Of a stretch of 64,000 nucleotides of DNA, positions 25,899 to 34,869 are shown one piece after another; the first letter of the stretch is position 1; each line of letters starts with the position of its first letter. This stretch comes from CAJQQK01 sp963696075. GTDB taxonomy: Bacteria > Pseudomonadota > Alphaproteobacteria > Rhizobiales > Hyphomicrobiaceae. The notes beneath the pieces were generated by a model. That model did not search any database, was not told the DNA's origin, and saw only the letters and a list, made by a program, of their open reading frames with translations. The translations under genes were made by a program, and so were the position numbers. Location of the stretch: the NCBI GenBank assembly GCA_963696075.1, contig CAVOJD010000015.1:124001-188000 (forward strand). The letters run 5' to 3'.

Positions 25899-28334
25899 AT
25901 GTCAGTCACGAGAGACAACCACTACGTTCCGCAATGGTATCAGGAGGGCTTCTTCGCGCCTGGCCGAAAGTCGCTCGCCTATCTCGACATGACGCCGGAT
26001 CAGAAAGTTCTCCCCGACGGACGCGTGATCACGCAGAACAGCGTGTGGAACAACACGCCGACCTCCAGGGCGTTCTTCCAAACGGACCTTTATTCGACTT
26101 TCTTCGGCACCTCTGTCAACGACGAGATCGAGCGCCGTCTCTTCGGTAACGTTGATACCAGGGGGTCGCAAGCCGTCCGTGCCTTCATAGGCACGGACAT
26201 GCGCGAATGGCAAGATCACTTCCAAGACTTCTTCGGCTTTCTCGACATCCAGAAAATCCGCACGCCGAAGGGTTTGGCTTGGCTCAAGGCCCAATATCCT
26301 GCCCTATCGCAGAACGAGTTGATGCTCGAGATGCAGGGTATCCGCATGCTCCATTGCGCGATCTGGGCCGATGGCGTTCGCGAGATTGTTTCTGCCGAAG
26401 ACTCTGAGGTGAAGTTCATAACGAGCGATCATCCCGTGACGATCTACAACCACGCGGTCCCACCAACCGATGCCGCGTGCGCGTACCCGCTTGATCCCGG
26501 AATAGCGCTGCGGGGTTCGCAGACGCTTTATCCGATGGACCAAGACCATTGCCTGATACTTACCAACCTAGAATACGCGAAGGACCAGAACACCGACCCG
26601 CTCCAAAAGAGAACGTTTGCACGCAACTACCGGCAGTCCTTAACCAGGACTGACGCGCTAATCCGTGAACGGCAGCTAACCGCGCAGGAAGTCGCGGAAA
26701 TCAACTTCATCATCAAAATGCGAGCGCGTCGCTATATCGGCGGCGGCTGCAGGGACTGGCTATACCCGGAAAGGAACGTGACGCGGCCGTGGAGTGAACT
26801 CCGGCAAACGCTGATGCCGCCGGACCTCGGCCTGTTTAAGTTTGGTGGCGAGATAGTCGTTAAGTACAAGAGCGGTGATGTCCACTATCAAGATGAGTTC
26901 GGCAGGACCGAGAAGCCGCGGGAGTTCTTGATAAAGAAGCGCCCGGACACACCACTGCGGCCGGGCGACTACTGCGGCTGCGGGCGCGGCAGATCGTTTA
27001 AGGAGTGTTGCCAGTCCAAGCCGGAGGCCCTGCGCCCGACCTGGAACGAGAAGAGCATCCGCGAGCGCAACCTGATGCTCCGGAACGCCATCGTTAAAGT
27101 GCTGGACCTCGAGTTCGGAAAGGACTGGGTGCAGATTCGTCGAGAGCTGACCGACGAAAAGATAGGCGAGATTTACCATCTCTACGAAGGGCTGTGGCCG
27201 CTTGAGACGGATCTGCTCGCAATGCTGCCTAAGCCAGACGGCGAAGCACGTGCCATCTACACCGGCTCCATCCACCCGTCGTCGATTATGGACTTCGCAT
27301 TGTCAGCTTCCCTCTATTTCGACGAGCTAATCGTGGCGCATCCGTTTGTCCACCCTGGCACAATAAAAAAGGAAAAGAGCCCGACCGGAAACCCAAAATC
27401 TTATCGGCAGGAGTTCCTGAAGACCATTTTGTTCTTCCTCAATGTCATGCCGCTCGTCGATCTCGGCGTGATCAACCTTATACCCGACCCCTGCGATTTC
27501 GACTTCCATCTCCGCCAGCAAATGATGAAGATGGCGGAGGCGCGAGCTCAGCTGTTCGATCCGACGGATGACCCGCGCCTGCGGAAGACATTTGAGGAGG
27601 ACAACCGACGCGGCATTTTGCTGATGCCGGCTGATGCCATGCGCAGGAACATTCGCAAGCTCAATCCGGACCTAAATGAGGAGGCGGTTGAGGGCGTTGT
27701 CAAAGCCAGCGTGCGGATGCGGGAGCATGACCCGATGGGCGTCCTCCAGGAAGGCTCGTTGGAAGGCGGGCAAGGCGGCGGGCAGATGAATATGTTCAAG
27801 CTCTTACCGAATTTCGAGATTACGATGTACTTGGCCCAAGCAACGGGGGCCTGCATCGTCACAGATAGCCCATTCCGTTGGCGCGAGGTCCAGGGTGCCG
27901 TCCGGCAGCAGTACAAGGCCGCAACTCCTGGTCTCGCGAAACTCGTTGGCGACATAGAGCGCTCAAAATTCGCGTTTCCGCAGAACATGTCGGACGTTGT
28001 GGCGGCGGCCTTGAGCAAAACCAAAGCGGGCTACCCTGATGTGTTTAGAAGCGTCTTCAAGTATCTCTCGAAGCTCGAAGAGCGCGGCGCAAAGCCCAAT
28101 CACGAGGCACAGTTGGTCAGGAAGTTCGCCGAAGCGCATAGCGCGGCTCAGGTTAAATTTAAAAAGTCGGATATACCCGTGAAAAACGGGCGAATGTCCT
28201 GCATCTTCCCTCCGGGAGGCATTCAAGACAACACTGTCAATCGCCTCCTTTTGATGTCGAGTTCGGAGAGACACTTGCCGAGTGTGCCCATGGCCTTCTT
28301 TATCGAATTTACAGATGACGAGCATGTCCGTTGA
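25899..28334 (+). CDS. DUF4238 and SEC-C zinc-motif protein, probably acquired
   Basis: 811-residue protein of unknown function. The N-terminus is of the DUF4238 type: RDNHYVPQWYQEGF at residues 5-18, then a region ending around residue 300 that includes FITSDHPVTIYN. A SEC-C zinc motif follows at about residues 358-371 (YCGCGRGRSFKECC, Cys 359, 361, 370, 371). The C-terminal 440 residues are novel to me and include FDELIVAHPFVHPG, VINLIPDPCDFDFH, a Gly/Gln-rich loop (EGGQGGGQMN) and IVTDSPFRWRE. Codon use is visibly less GC-biased than neighbouring genes, which suggests transfer. ATG at 25899 is taken over an adjacent TTG. The 245 bp before it has no gene. Confidence 0.75.
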   Translation: MSVTRDNHYVPQWYQEGFFAPGRKSLAYLDMTPDQKVLPDGRVITQNSVWNNTPTSRAFFQTDLYSTFFGTSVNDEIERRLFGNVDTRGSQAVRAFIGTDMREWQDHFQDFFGFLDIQKIRTPKGLAWLKAQYPALSQNELMLEMQGIRMLHCAIWADGVREIVSAEDSEVKFITSDHPVTIYNHAVPPTDAACAYPLDPGIALRGSQTLYPMDQDHCLILTNLEYAKDQNTDPLQKRTFARNYRQSLTRTDALIRERQLTAQEVAEINFIIKMRARRYIGGGCRDWLYPERNVTRPWSELRQTLMPPDLGLFKFGGEIVVKYKSGDVHYQDEFGRTEKPREFLIKKRPDTPLRPGDYCGCGRGRSFKECCQSKPEALRPTWNEKSIRERNLMLRNAIVKVLDLEFGKDWVQIRRELTDEKIGEIYHLYEGLWPLETDLLAMLPKPDGEARAIYTGSIHPSSIMDFALSASLYFDELIVAHPFVHPGTIKKEKSPTGNPKSYRQEFLKTILFFLNVMPLVDLGVINLIPDPCDFDFHLRQQMMKMAEARAQLFDPTDDPRLRKTFEEDNRRGILLMPADAMRRNIRKLNPDLNEEAVEGVVKASVRMREHDPMGVLQEGSLEGGQGGGQMNMFKLLPNFEITMYLAQATGACIVTDSPFRWREVQGAVRQQYKAATPGLAKLVGDIERSKFAFPQNMSDVVAAALSKTKAGYPDVFRSVFKYLSKLEERGAKPNHEAQLVRKFAEAHSAAQVKFKKSDIPVKNGRMSCIFPPGGIQDNTVNRLLLMSSSERHLPSVPMAFFIEFTDDEHVR

Positions 28335-28461
28335 CGGCCGAAGCTGCCACAGCGGAGCCTAAACTGCTTGGCACTGTAATGACCGCAATCTCTGCATCGC
28401 AGCCTTCGACGCTCAGCGGTGCGTTACGCTGCGCGAACGCACCCTACCTCCTCGCCCAACC

Positions 28462-31400
28462 CTACGCCGCCTTCGCGCCGCCGAGGCGCTCCTTCACCAT
28501 TGCTGTCGCCGCAACATAGTCGGCTTTGCCGCTGCCGAGGACCGGGACCGAGGCGTTGATCACGTCGGCGGGGACCATGAGTTCGGTGGCGCCTTTGGCG
28601 CGGGCGTATTGTTGGAATTTTGCCCGCGTCAGGTCCTTGTCAGGCGTGACGAGGATCAGGCGTTCGCCTTTTCTCAGATCCGGCATCGCGACGACGACGG
28701 AGAGCGTGGCGGGGCTGAGTTCGGCGGCCAGCGCCTCGACGGCTGCGAGCGAGACCATTTCGCCGGCGATCTTGGCGAAGCGTTTTGCACGCCCCTTGAT
28801 GGTGATGAAGCCCTGGTCGTCGATCTCGACGATGTCGCCGGTGTCGTACCAGCCGCCGTCGACGGGCTCGAGGACGCCGGGGTTTTCCGCGCGCAGGTAG
28901 CCGAGCATGACGTTGGGGCCCTTGACGTGGAGGCGGCCGCCTTCGTCGATGCCGGGGACGGGTTCGAGGCGGGCTTCCATCAGCGGTGAGAGGCGGCCGA
29001 CGGTGCCTTCCTTGTTGGCAAGCGGCGTGTTGATCGCGAGCACGGGGGCGGTCTCGGTGACGCCGTAGCCTTCGAGGATGCGGACGCCGAAACGCTCCAT
29101 GTAGATGTCGCGGGTGCGCTTCTTGACGGCCTCGGCGCCGGCGAGGATGAGGCGGACGGAGTGGAAGTCATAGGGGTGGGCGACGCGGGCGTAGCCGTTG
29201 AGGAAGGTGTCGGTGCCGAACAGGATGGTGGCGTTGGTCTGGTAGACCAGTTCCGGCACGATCCGGTAGTGCAGCGGCGAGGGGTAGAGGTACACGGGCA
29301 CGCCGCCGGTGAGCGGCATGATGAGGCCCGCCGTCAGCCCGAACGAGTGGAAGACGGGGAGGACGTTGAAGACCTTGTCGTCGCCGTGGGCTGCGACGCG
29401 GGTCAAGGACTGGGTCGCGTTGGCGAGGATGTTGCGGTGGGAGAGGACGACGCCCTTGGGCGTGCCCTCGCTGCCGGAGGTGAAGAGGATGGCGGCGGGC
29501 GCGGTGGGGGCGACCTTGGCGAGGGGGCGCTTGGTTGCAAGCAGGCCGCGGAGCTTGTCGAGGGTGGAGATTTTGGCGCGCACGTCCTCGAGGTAGATGA
29601 CGGTGATGCCGGTGGCCTTGAGGGCCTGCTCGACGGCTTCGAGGCGGGCCTTCTCGATGAAGGCGCGGGAGGTGAGGATGATTTTCACTTCGGCGGCGCG
29701 GCAGGCGGCTTCGAGGTTTGCAATGCCGGCGGTGAAGTTCAGCATGGCGGGCACCTTGCCGAGCGCCTGGAGGGCGAAGAAGGTGACGGCGACGCCGGCG
29801 GTGTTGGGGAGGAGGACGCCGACGTGGGTCTCGCCCTTCAGGGGCTTCCGGAGCTTGGTTGCGAGGACGTGGGTGCCGGTCAGGAGGCGCTTGTAGGTGA
29901 GCTTGGTGCGCAGCGGGTCCTCGATGATGGGCTTGCCGGTGTCGCGGGTTTCAGCGGCGTCGAGGAGGGCCTGGTAGAGGGTGCGGTCGATGTCGGCGCT
30001 CTCGACGGCGGTGTTGATCATGATGTCCTGCAGGGCGAGGCCGGCGGTCTGGCGGCGCTTCTTGCCGCGCAGGTCGTCTGCGACCTCCAGCTTGCGGGCG
30101 GGCAGGATCGTGACGGTGACCTTCGGGAACCAGACTTTGCGGGTCTGGGATTTCTTCATGTAGGACCACGGCGAGCGCTCGAGGCCGTCGATGCGGACGG
30201 GGACGACCCAGGCGTCGGCCTTGTCGGCGATCATGGCGGTGCCGTCGTAGACCTTCATGAGGCCGCCGGTGACGGTGAGGCGGCCCTCGGGGAAGATGAC
30301 GATGGTCTGGCCCTTCTCGACCTCCTTGATCAGGCTGCGGGTGGCGAGGGGCCGGGTGGGGTCGAGGGTAAAGGCGTTGATGAGCTTCATGAAGGGCTTC
30401 ACCCACCACGCTTCCGCCATGCCGCTGTCGATCGCGAAGGCGGAATGGCTCGGCAGGATGGCGTGCATCAGGGGGCCGTCCATCAGGGAGACGTGGTTGG
30501 GGGCGATGATGACGCGTTCGCCTTCGGCGGGGAGGTTCTCGATGCCCTTCACCTCGACGCGGTAGCAGAGCTTGAAGAGGAACATGGCGAGGTCCTGCAC
30601 GCCCTGGCGGCCCCAGGCGCGGAGCACCCAGAGGACGGCGAGGAGGTTGGCGGCACCGAGGGCTGCGAACAGGTGCGATGAGAGCCAGCCGTTGGCCTGA
30701 AGGCCGGCGACGGTGAGGGTCGCGGTCGTCATGAAGGCTGCGTTCAGGATGTTGACGGCGGCGATGACGCGGGCGCGGTGATCGGCGGGCGCCCAGCCCT
30801 GGACGGCGGCGAAGGCGGGGACGATGAAGAGGCCGCCGGCGGCCGACATGCCGAAGAGGTCGATCATGACGCGCATGCCGGTGACGGAGCCCCAGAGTGC
30901 GTCGAGGCCGAGGCTGCCGGCGGGGGCGGTAAGGCCCCACACGCTCCAGCCAAGGTCGAGGCAGAAGAGGCCCATCAGGAGCGCGCCGACAGGGACGAGG
31001 GCGAGGTTCGGGCGGCGGCGGCTGGCGCGGGCGGCCAGGTAGGAGCCGAACGCGATGCCGACGGTGAAGACGCAGAGCGCGGTGGTGATGAGGGCTTCGG
31101 TGCCGCCGAGATGGCCCTTGATGAGGGTTGGCAGCAGCGACAGCGCGACGATGCCGGCGAGCCAGAACCACGACGTGATCAGGCCGCCGATCCACAGCCG
31201 CCGGTCGGCGCGGAGGTCGACGAGGCGGTCGTAGGTCGAGCGGAGCGGGTTTTTCGTGAGGGTCAGCGTCGGGTCGGCGGCGCCAGTTTCGATGACGTAG
31301 CGGGCCGAGAGCCAACCGACGGCGGCGAAGGCGACGACGGCTGCGCCAACGGCCCAGGCCGGGATCGCGGCTGCCGCGCCACCGGTCATGGCGAGGCCGC

Positions 31401-31875
31401 CGGCAATGGTGCCGAGCAGGATGGCGAGGAAGGTTGCGCCTTCGACGAGGGCGTTGGCGGCGGGCAGTTGGTTGCGTTCGAGGTGGTCGGGGAGGATGCC
31501 GTACTTGATCGGGCCGAAGAGGGCGGCACCACAGCCAAACAGCACGATCGAGGCGAACAGGAGGGGGACGGAATCGAGCATGAAGCCGAGGGCTGCAATC
31601 GCGGCGATCGGGATTTCGGCGAGCTTGATCCAGCGGGCCATGACGGCCTTGTCGTGCTTGTCGGCGAGTTCGCCGCCGAGGGCCGAGAACAGGAACATCG
31701 GCAGGATCAGGGCTGCGCCGGCCAGGGTGACCAGGGATGCACCCGCCTCAGCGCCGATCTTGAATAGGATCAAAATGACCAGGGCGTTTTTGATGAAATT
31801 ATCGTTGAGCGCTGAGAAAAACTGCACGAGGAAAATCGGCAGGAAGCGGCGGGATGTCAGAAGTTGTTGAAACAT
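28462..31875 (-). CDS. aas: Aas-type fusion: MFS lysophospholipid flippase, acyltransferase and acyl-ACP synthetase
   Basis: 1137-residue fusion for rescuing lysophospholipids. Residues about 1-410 are an LplT-like MFS carrier (LVQFFSALNDNFIKNALVIL). Residues about 430-620 are a PlsC acyltransferase with the H-x4-D motif in APNHVSLMDGPLMHAI and FPEGRLTVTGG. Residues about 650-1130 are an AMP-binding acyl-ACP synthetase with AAILFTSGSEGTPKGVVLSH and YDTGDIVEIDDQG. One polypeptide could thus flip, activate and re-acylate. ATG at 31875 is chosen because the MFS helix starts there; the longer frame adds a basic non-membrane leader. Palindromic operators lie 200-550 bp upstream. Confidence 0.92.
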   Translation of the reverse strand: MFQQLLTSRRFLPIFLVQFFSALNDNFIKNALVILILFKIGAEAGASLVTLAGAALILPMFLFSALGGELADKHDKAVMARWIKLAEIPIAAIAALGFMLDSVPLLFASIVLFGCGAALFGPIKYGILPDHLERNQLPAANALVEGATFLAILLGTIAGGLAMTGGAAAAIPAWAVGAAVVAFAAVGWLSARYVIETGAADPTLTLTKNPLRSTYDRLVDLRADRRLWIGGLITSWFWLAGIVALSLLPTLIKGHLGGTEALITTALCVFTVGIAFGSYLAARASRRRPNLALVPVGALLMGLFCLDLGWSVWGLTAPAGSLGLDALWGSVTGMRVMIDLFGMSAAGGLFIVPAFAAVQGWAPADHRARVIAAVNILNAAFMTTATLTVAGLQANGWLSSHLFAALGAANLLAVLWVLRAWGRQGVQDLAMFLFKLCYRVEVKGIENLPAEGERVIIAPNHVSLMDGPLMHAILPSHSAFAIDSGMAEAWWVKPFMKLINAFTLDPTRPLATRSLIKEVEKGQTIVIFPEGRLTVTGGLMKVYDGTAMIADKADAWVVPVRIDGLERSPWSYMKKSQTRKVWFPKVTVTILPARKLEVADDLRGKKRRQTAGLALQDIMINTAVESADIDRTLYQALLDAAETRDTGKPIIEDPLRTKLTYKRLLTGTHVLATKLRKPLKGETHVGVLLPNTAGVAVTFFALQALGKVPAMLNFTAGIANLEAACRAAEVKIILTSRAFIEKARLEAVEQALKATGITVIYLEDVRAKISTLDKLRGLLATKRPLAKVAPTAPAAILFTSGSEGTPKGVVLSHRNILANATQSLTRVAAHGDDKVFNVLPVFHSFGLTAGLIMPLTGGVPVYLYPSPLHYRIVPELVYQTNATILFGTDTFLNGYARVAHPYDFHSVRLILAGAEAVKKRTRDIYMERFGVRILEGYGVTETAPVLAINTPLANKEGTVGRLSPLMEARLEPVPGIDEGGRLHVKGPNVMLGYLRAENPGVLEPVDGGWYDTGDIVEIDDQGFITIKGRAKRFAKIAGEMVSLAAVEALAAELSPATLSVVVAMPDLRKGERLILVTPDKDLTRAKFQQYARAKGATELMVPADVINASVPVLGSGKADYVAATAMVKERLGGAKAA

Positions 31876-32077
31876 AATTGTTTCTCGGGATCTGTTGGAC
31901 GTTCTGGTGGGGCGGGGCGTGGTTTTCTCAGGCGTTCGGCCAAGAAAAGTCTGGCAGATAAACCTTAATATCAGGCGTTTTGTCGACGCCGGAGCGGTTC
32001 GTCTGGGGAAGTCTGGGGACAAGTGTGGTGCGTGTGGGCCTGCGTGTTTGTGGGGTCGGCATGATGGGTTCCTTGTT

Positions 32078-32123
32078 TGAACTTAGTTCACAGCAGATGT
32101 ATGCTGTTTTGAACTCAGTTCAA
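32078..32123. promoter_or_regulatory. Tandem palindromic operators upstream of aas
   Basis: TGAACT-T-AGTTCA (32078-32090) and TTGAACT-C-AGTTCAA (32109-32123) are perfect palindromes with centres 32 bp apart, about three helical turns. This is the form of a dimeric repressor site, for example of the TetR family. They lie about 200-250 bp upstream of the aas start. No regulator gene is adjacent. Confidence 0.65.
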
Positions 32124-32426
32124 GAGGGTGGGATGAGATTTTTTTGGGAGCCTGAATGGGGAGCCTGAAGGCGGGGTTGAAAGAGGCAGCTGTCGACGGT
32201 GACCTTCGGGGGCGGTTGCCTGCTACAGGGTCAGTCAACCCCTGGGGCTAGGCCTGCCAGGTTGGGTTCGGGCTACAGGGTATTGGTATGGGGCGATTTC
32301 GTTGGCGTCGTCGCCGGCTTGTCGGGGCTGGGGAAAAGTAACTTCTGGGCCAGCTGGTCGCAGGGCTGTTCGCGCGTTCGACAGTTCCAATATGAAGTAT
32401 GTTTACATGCCAATACAAGCTAATGC

Positions 32427-32437
32427 GAACTTAGTTC
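32427..32437. promoter_or_regulatory. Third copy of the palindromic operator
   Basis: GAACT-T-AGTTC repeats the core of the two operators at 32078-32123, with an outer A matched on one side only. It lies about 310 bp from the second copy, towards the Excalibur-type gene. Confidence 0.5.
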
Positions 32438-32692
32438 AAAAGGGGTGAGTTTTTCCTGGGTGCGAACCTGAAGGGCGGGGACCTCGGGAGGTGGGGGCGT
32501 TCGGCTTGCGGCGGCGCCGGGCCGAAGCCGGTGGGATGACCACGGGGCAATTGTGGTCTGGTCACGGGCGTGCGACGTCGTTGTGGGGGCTTGGGCCCTT
32601 CTTGATGAAGCAGTGTGCTGAGGGATTTGATTGTTTTTTATTAAGAGGCTCTGGCTAAATTTTCGTTTTCGGGTTTTTTCAAAGGCTTCGTT

Positions 32693-33182
32693 TTGGTTCG
32701 GTTCAGGGCGTATCGTCGCGGTAGCGGCAGGGTCATTCGTTTTCAAAGGCGTTACCGCCGACGGTTCATCGTGGGTGGTTTGCCGACAAATCTGTCGGGC
32801 CTGTTTCAGCGACTTTCGGGTCAGCCTGTTCGGATGTTCCGGAGGCGCGGGCGGCGACGTCGCCTCAGAGGGTTCAGTTCGATCGGGTTATTGATCGCGT
32901 TCGGCTACGTTCTTGGGGGCGCGGCGGCAACGTTCCAGTCCTCGCCTTGGCCGATGGACGTAACAGCGCGGCATTTGCTGGCAGCGCCGTAATTGTGATG
33001 CCGCGCGAAGCGTCGGCCTCGCACCGGCACGGCGCGGGATGCCGGGTTACTGGCCGCGGCACGATGCAGATAATGACGGCATAGCGTGTGAAGTGTGGCC
33101 GCGGCGCAGCGAGGCCGACGATATCGTGATCAGGGGATCGGAGCCGTCTACTCGCGGGTGGTCTTTACGCCGCGCGCCGTGA
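32693..33182 (+). pseudogene. Excalibur calcium-binding domain protein, broken by one extra base
   Basis: The first frame ends ...SSPWPMDVTARHLLAAP and stops at 32990-32992. The next frame continues at once with NCDAARSVGLAPARRGMPGY and DADNDGIACE, the Excalibur motif with its DxDxDGxxCE calcium loop and two Cys. Removing the T at 32990 joins them as AAP-NCDAAR, exactly the expected text, and the total length is one base over a multiple of three. One membrane helix (IGLLIAFGYVLGGAAATF) precedes the domain, so the intact protein would be an anchored small Excalibur protein. The TTG start at 32693 is uncertain. The end overlaps the convergent gene by 35 bp. Confidence 0.7.
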
Positions 33183-33561
33183 ACTCGGCGATGGCGGTGT
33201 CGATGGGGGGGAAGGCGTCTGCGAAGATGCGCACGTTCTGGCCGCTGCGCAGGTGGACGGTGATGTAGGACGACTCGGTGACGGGGCGGAACGCGACGTG
33301 GTCGATGTCGGCCAGGGCGAGATCGGTTTCCGGGCCGCGGGTCCAGTAGGTGAGGGTCTCGGCGTTGAGGCGGATGCCGTACTTGGGGTTCTTCATGATG
33401 AGGAAGGCGAGGCCAACGATGGCCAGGCTCCAAAGCGCGAGGATGTCCCAGGGGGCTGCGTAGATCCAGGCGACGACGAGGAAGCCGCAGGTGGCGATCA
33501 GGGCCGCCCAGGTCATGGGGCGGCGTGAGGATTTTTCGTACGTGAAGGGGGTGTCGGGCAT
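33148..33561 (-). CDS. Small membrane protein with PH-like C-terminal domain
   Basis: 137-residue hypothetical protein. Two hydrophobic helices lie at about residues 17-37 and 40-58 (MTWAALIATCGFLVVAWIYA; ILALWSLAIVGLAFLIM), followed by a beta-rich cytoplasmic domain (YGIRLNAETLTYWTRG...YITVHLRSGQNVRIFADAF) that resembles membrane-attached PH-like domains of small bacterial proteins. Function unknown. It lies 16 bp downstream of the 33578-34729 gene on the same strand, so the two form a likely operon. Confidence 0.7.
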   Translation of the reverse strand: MPDTPFTYEKSSRRPMTWAALIATCGFLVVAWIYAAPWDILALWSLAIVGLAFLIMKNPKYGIRLNAETLTYWTRGPETDLALADIDHVAFRPVTESSYITVHLRSGQNVRIFADAFPPIDTAIAEFTARGVKTTRE

Positions 33562-33577
33562 GGGCGGCGTTCGGCAC

Positions 33578-34729
33578 TCAATATGGGGTTGGGTTCAAAA
33601 AGCGGCGTGTACTGGGTTCTTGCAGTGTCAGGCGCTCGCCGTCGATGCCGAGGTCGCGGGCTGGTTCGAAGCCTGAGGAATCGGTCAGGACGTAGCTGCC
33701 ATCACGCAGGCGCCAGGCGTGGCGGTATTGATTTGAGAGTTCGACCTGGCCGCCAGGAGCCGATGGATCGCGATAGACTTCGACGTCACGCAGGGCCTTG
33801 ATGAAGGCGGTGTGGCCGCGATCCTGGATTTGCTGGCGGCGGCGCCAGCCGGTCGTGATGATCTCCATGATGTCGCGATTGGCCTGCGTCAGGATGCGGT
33901 TGCGCTCGCGGAAGCCGTCGCGGTCGATCTTGCGGATGATGGCGTTGTGCTGGGCGATGAGACGCATCCATCTCGGGTCCGGTTCGATCATCCGGCGGAT
34001 CAGTTCGAAGACGGCTGCGTTATAGCGTCCGGCCGGTGCGAAGCTGCCGTAGGCGGTGTGGGCGTAACCGATAACGAGTTCTGCGCTGAGGGCCGAGGTT
34101 CGCGTGATTGTCTTCTCGAACTCGACGGCGGCGGCGATGCGGCCTTCGAGCCGGACGCCCTTTTCCATGACCGTGAAAGCGATCTCGCCGGCTTCGAGCC
34201 AGCCGATCTGACGGCCGAACTGCCAGGGGCGTTGGTAGGGCTTAAAGGGTAATTGGCTGGCGATATCCGGGCGCGGACGGATCGAGAGGATGCGGGCGTC
34301 GGGGCGGATCTTGGCGAGGATGATGCGCAGGTAGTCGGAGACACTGGCAATGCGCAGGATCGGGCAGGAGATGTTGGCCTTGGTCGAGCTGTTGTTGGAG
34401 CTGAATTCCCAGCGTTGATGCGGCAGCAGAACAATGCCGTTCAGGCCGTCGGGGGAGACGACGCGCCAGTCGATGGCGAAGCCATGGGTGCAGGCGTGCT
34501 GGCGGCCCCAGGCGACGCCGCCGGATGCCTGCCAGCCAAGGGGCGTGAGGAGGGTGGCGGCTGCAATCGGGCCGCCGAAACCGTTGGGGTCGACAATGAC
34601 GTTGGGCTGGAGGCGGACGACGCGCTGCTGCGCTGTCGCCGTCAGCGGCCCAAAGATGATAAGACAGAGGGCTAGCAGAATGATGGAGCGCGCGGGGCAA
34701 AGCCGCCTGCGATCAGGGCTTTCGATCAT
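33578..34729 (-). CDS. Exported hypothetical protein
   Basis: 383-residue protein with a signal peptide (SIILLALCLIIFGPLTATAQ). The mature part is soluble, rich in aromatic and Arg residues, and contains two Cys early on (HACTHGFAIDW, NISCPILRIAS) that could form a disulfide. The C-terminal third (ILTQANRDIMEIITTGWRRR...LRDGSYVLTDSSGFEPARDL) recalls secreted proteins of unknown function in related bacteria. An N-terminal extension to GTG 34753 is possible; ATG 34729 gives a standard signal peptide. Confidence 0.7.
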   Translation of the reverse strand: MIESPDRRRLCPARSIILLALCLIIFGPLTATAQQRVVRLQPNVIVDPNGFGGPIAAATLLTPLGWQASGGVAWGRQHACTHGFAIDWRVVSPDGLNGIVLLPHQRWEFSSNNSSTKANISCPILRIASVSDYLRIILAKIRPDARILSIRPRPDIASQLPFKPYQRPWQFGRQIGWLEAGEIAFTVMEKGVRLEGRIAAAVEFEKTITRTSALSAELVIGYAHTAYGSFAPAGRYNAAVFELIRRMIEPDPRWMRLIAQHNAIIRKIDRDGFRERNRILTQANRDIMEIITTGWRRRQQIQDRGHTAFIKALRDVEVYRDPSAPGGQVELSNQYRHAWRLRDGSYVLTDSSGFEPARDLGIDGERLTLQEPSTRRFLNPTPY

Positions 34730-34869
34730 TTTTGCGTTCAACCTGCGATCCACTGCCGAAGAACGTAATTCTAGCCGGAGGGGCGCGAGGTTGAAAATTC
34801 TATCGTGCAGGCGTGGTCAATGGCAGGATTTCAGGCGGCCGGGGCGAATGGTGTCGACCGGCCTCCTCG

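Larger units (their letters stand above)
31876..32692. other. Long gene-free region with palindromic operators
   Basis: About 820 bp between aas (leftward) and the Excalibur-type gene (rightward). Several short frames cross it but none has a ribosome-binding site plus protein-like text. The base composition is noticeably less GC-rich near 32600-32700. It contains three copies of a TGAACT-N-AGTTCA type palindrome, listed separately. Confidence 0.6.

Noticed and set aside
29161..30681. A 506-codon open frame antisense to aas
   Set aside because: Composition is a run of Gly, Glu, Asp and Val, the typical antisense image of a high-GC gene. No ribosome-binding site or domain.
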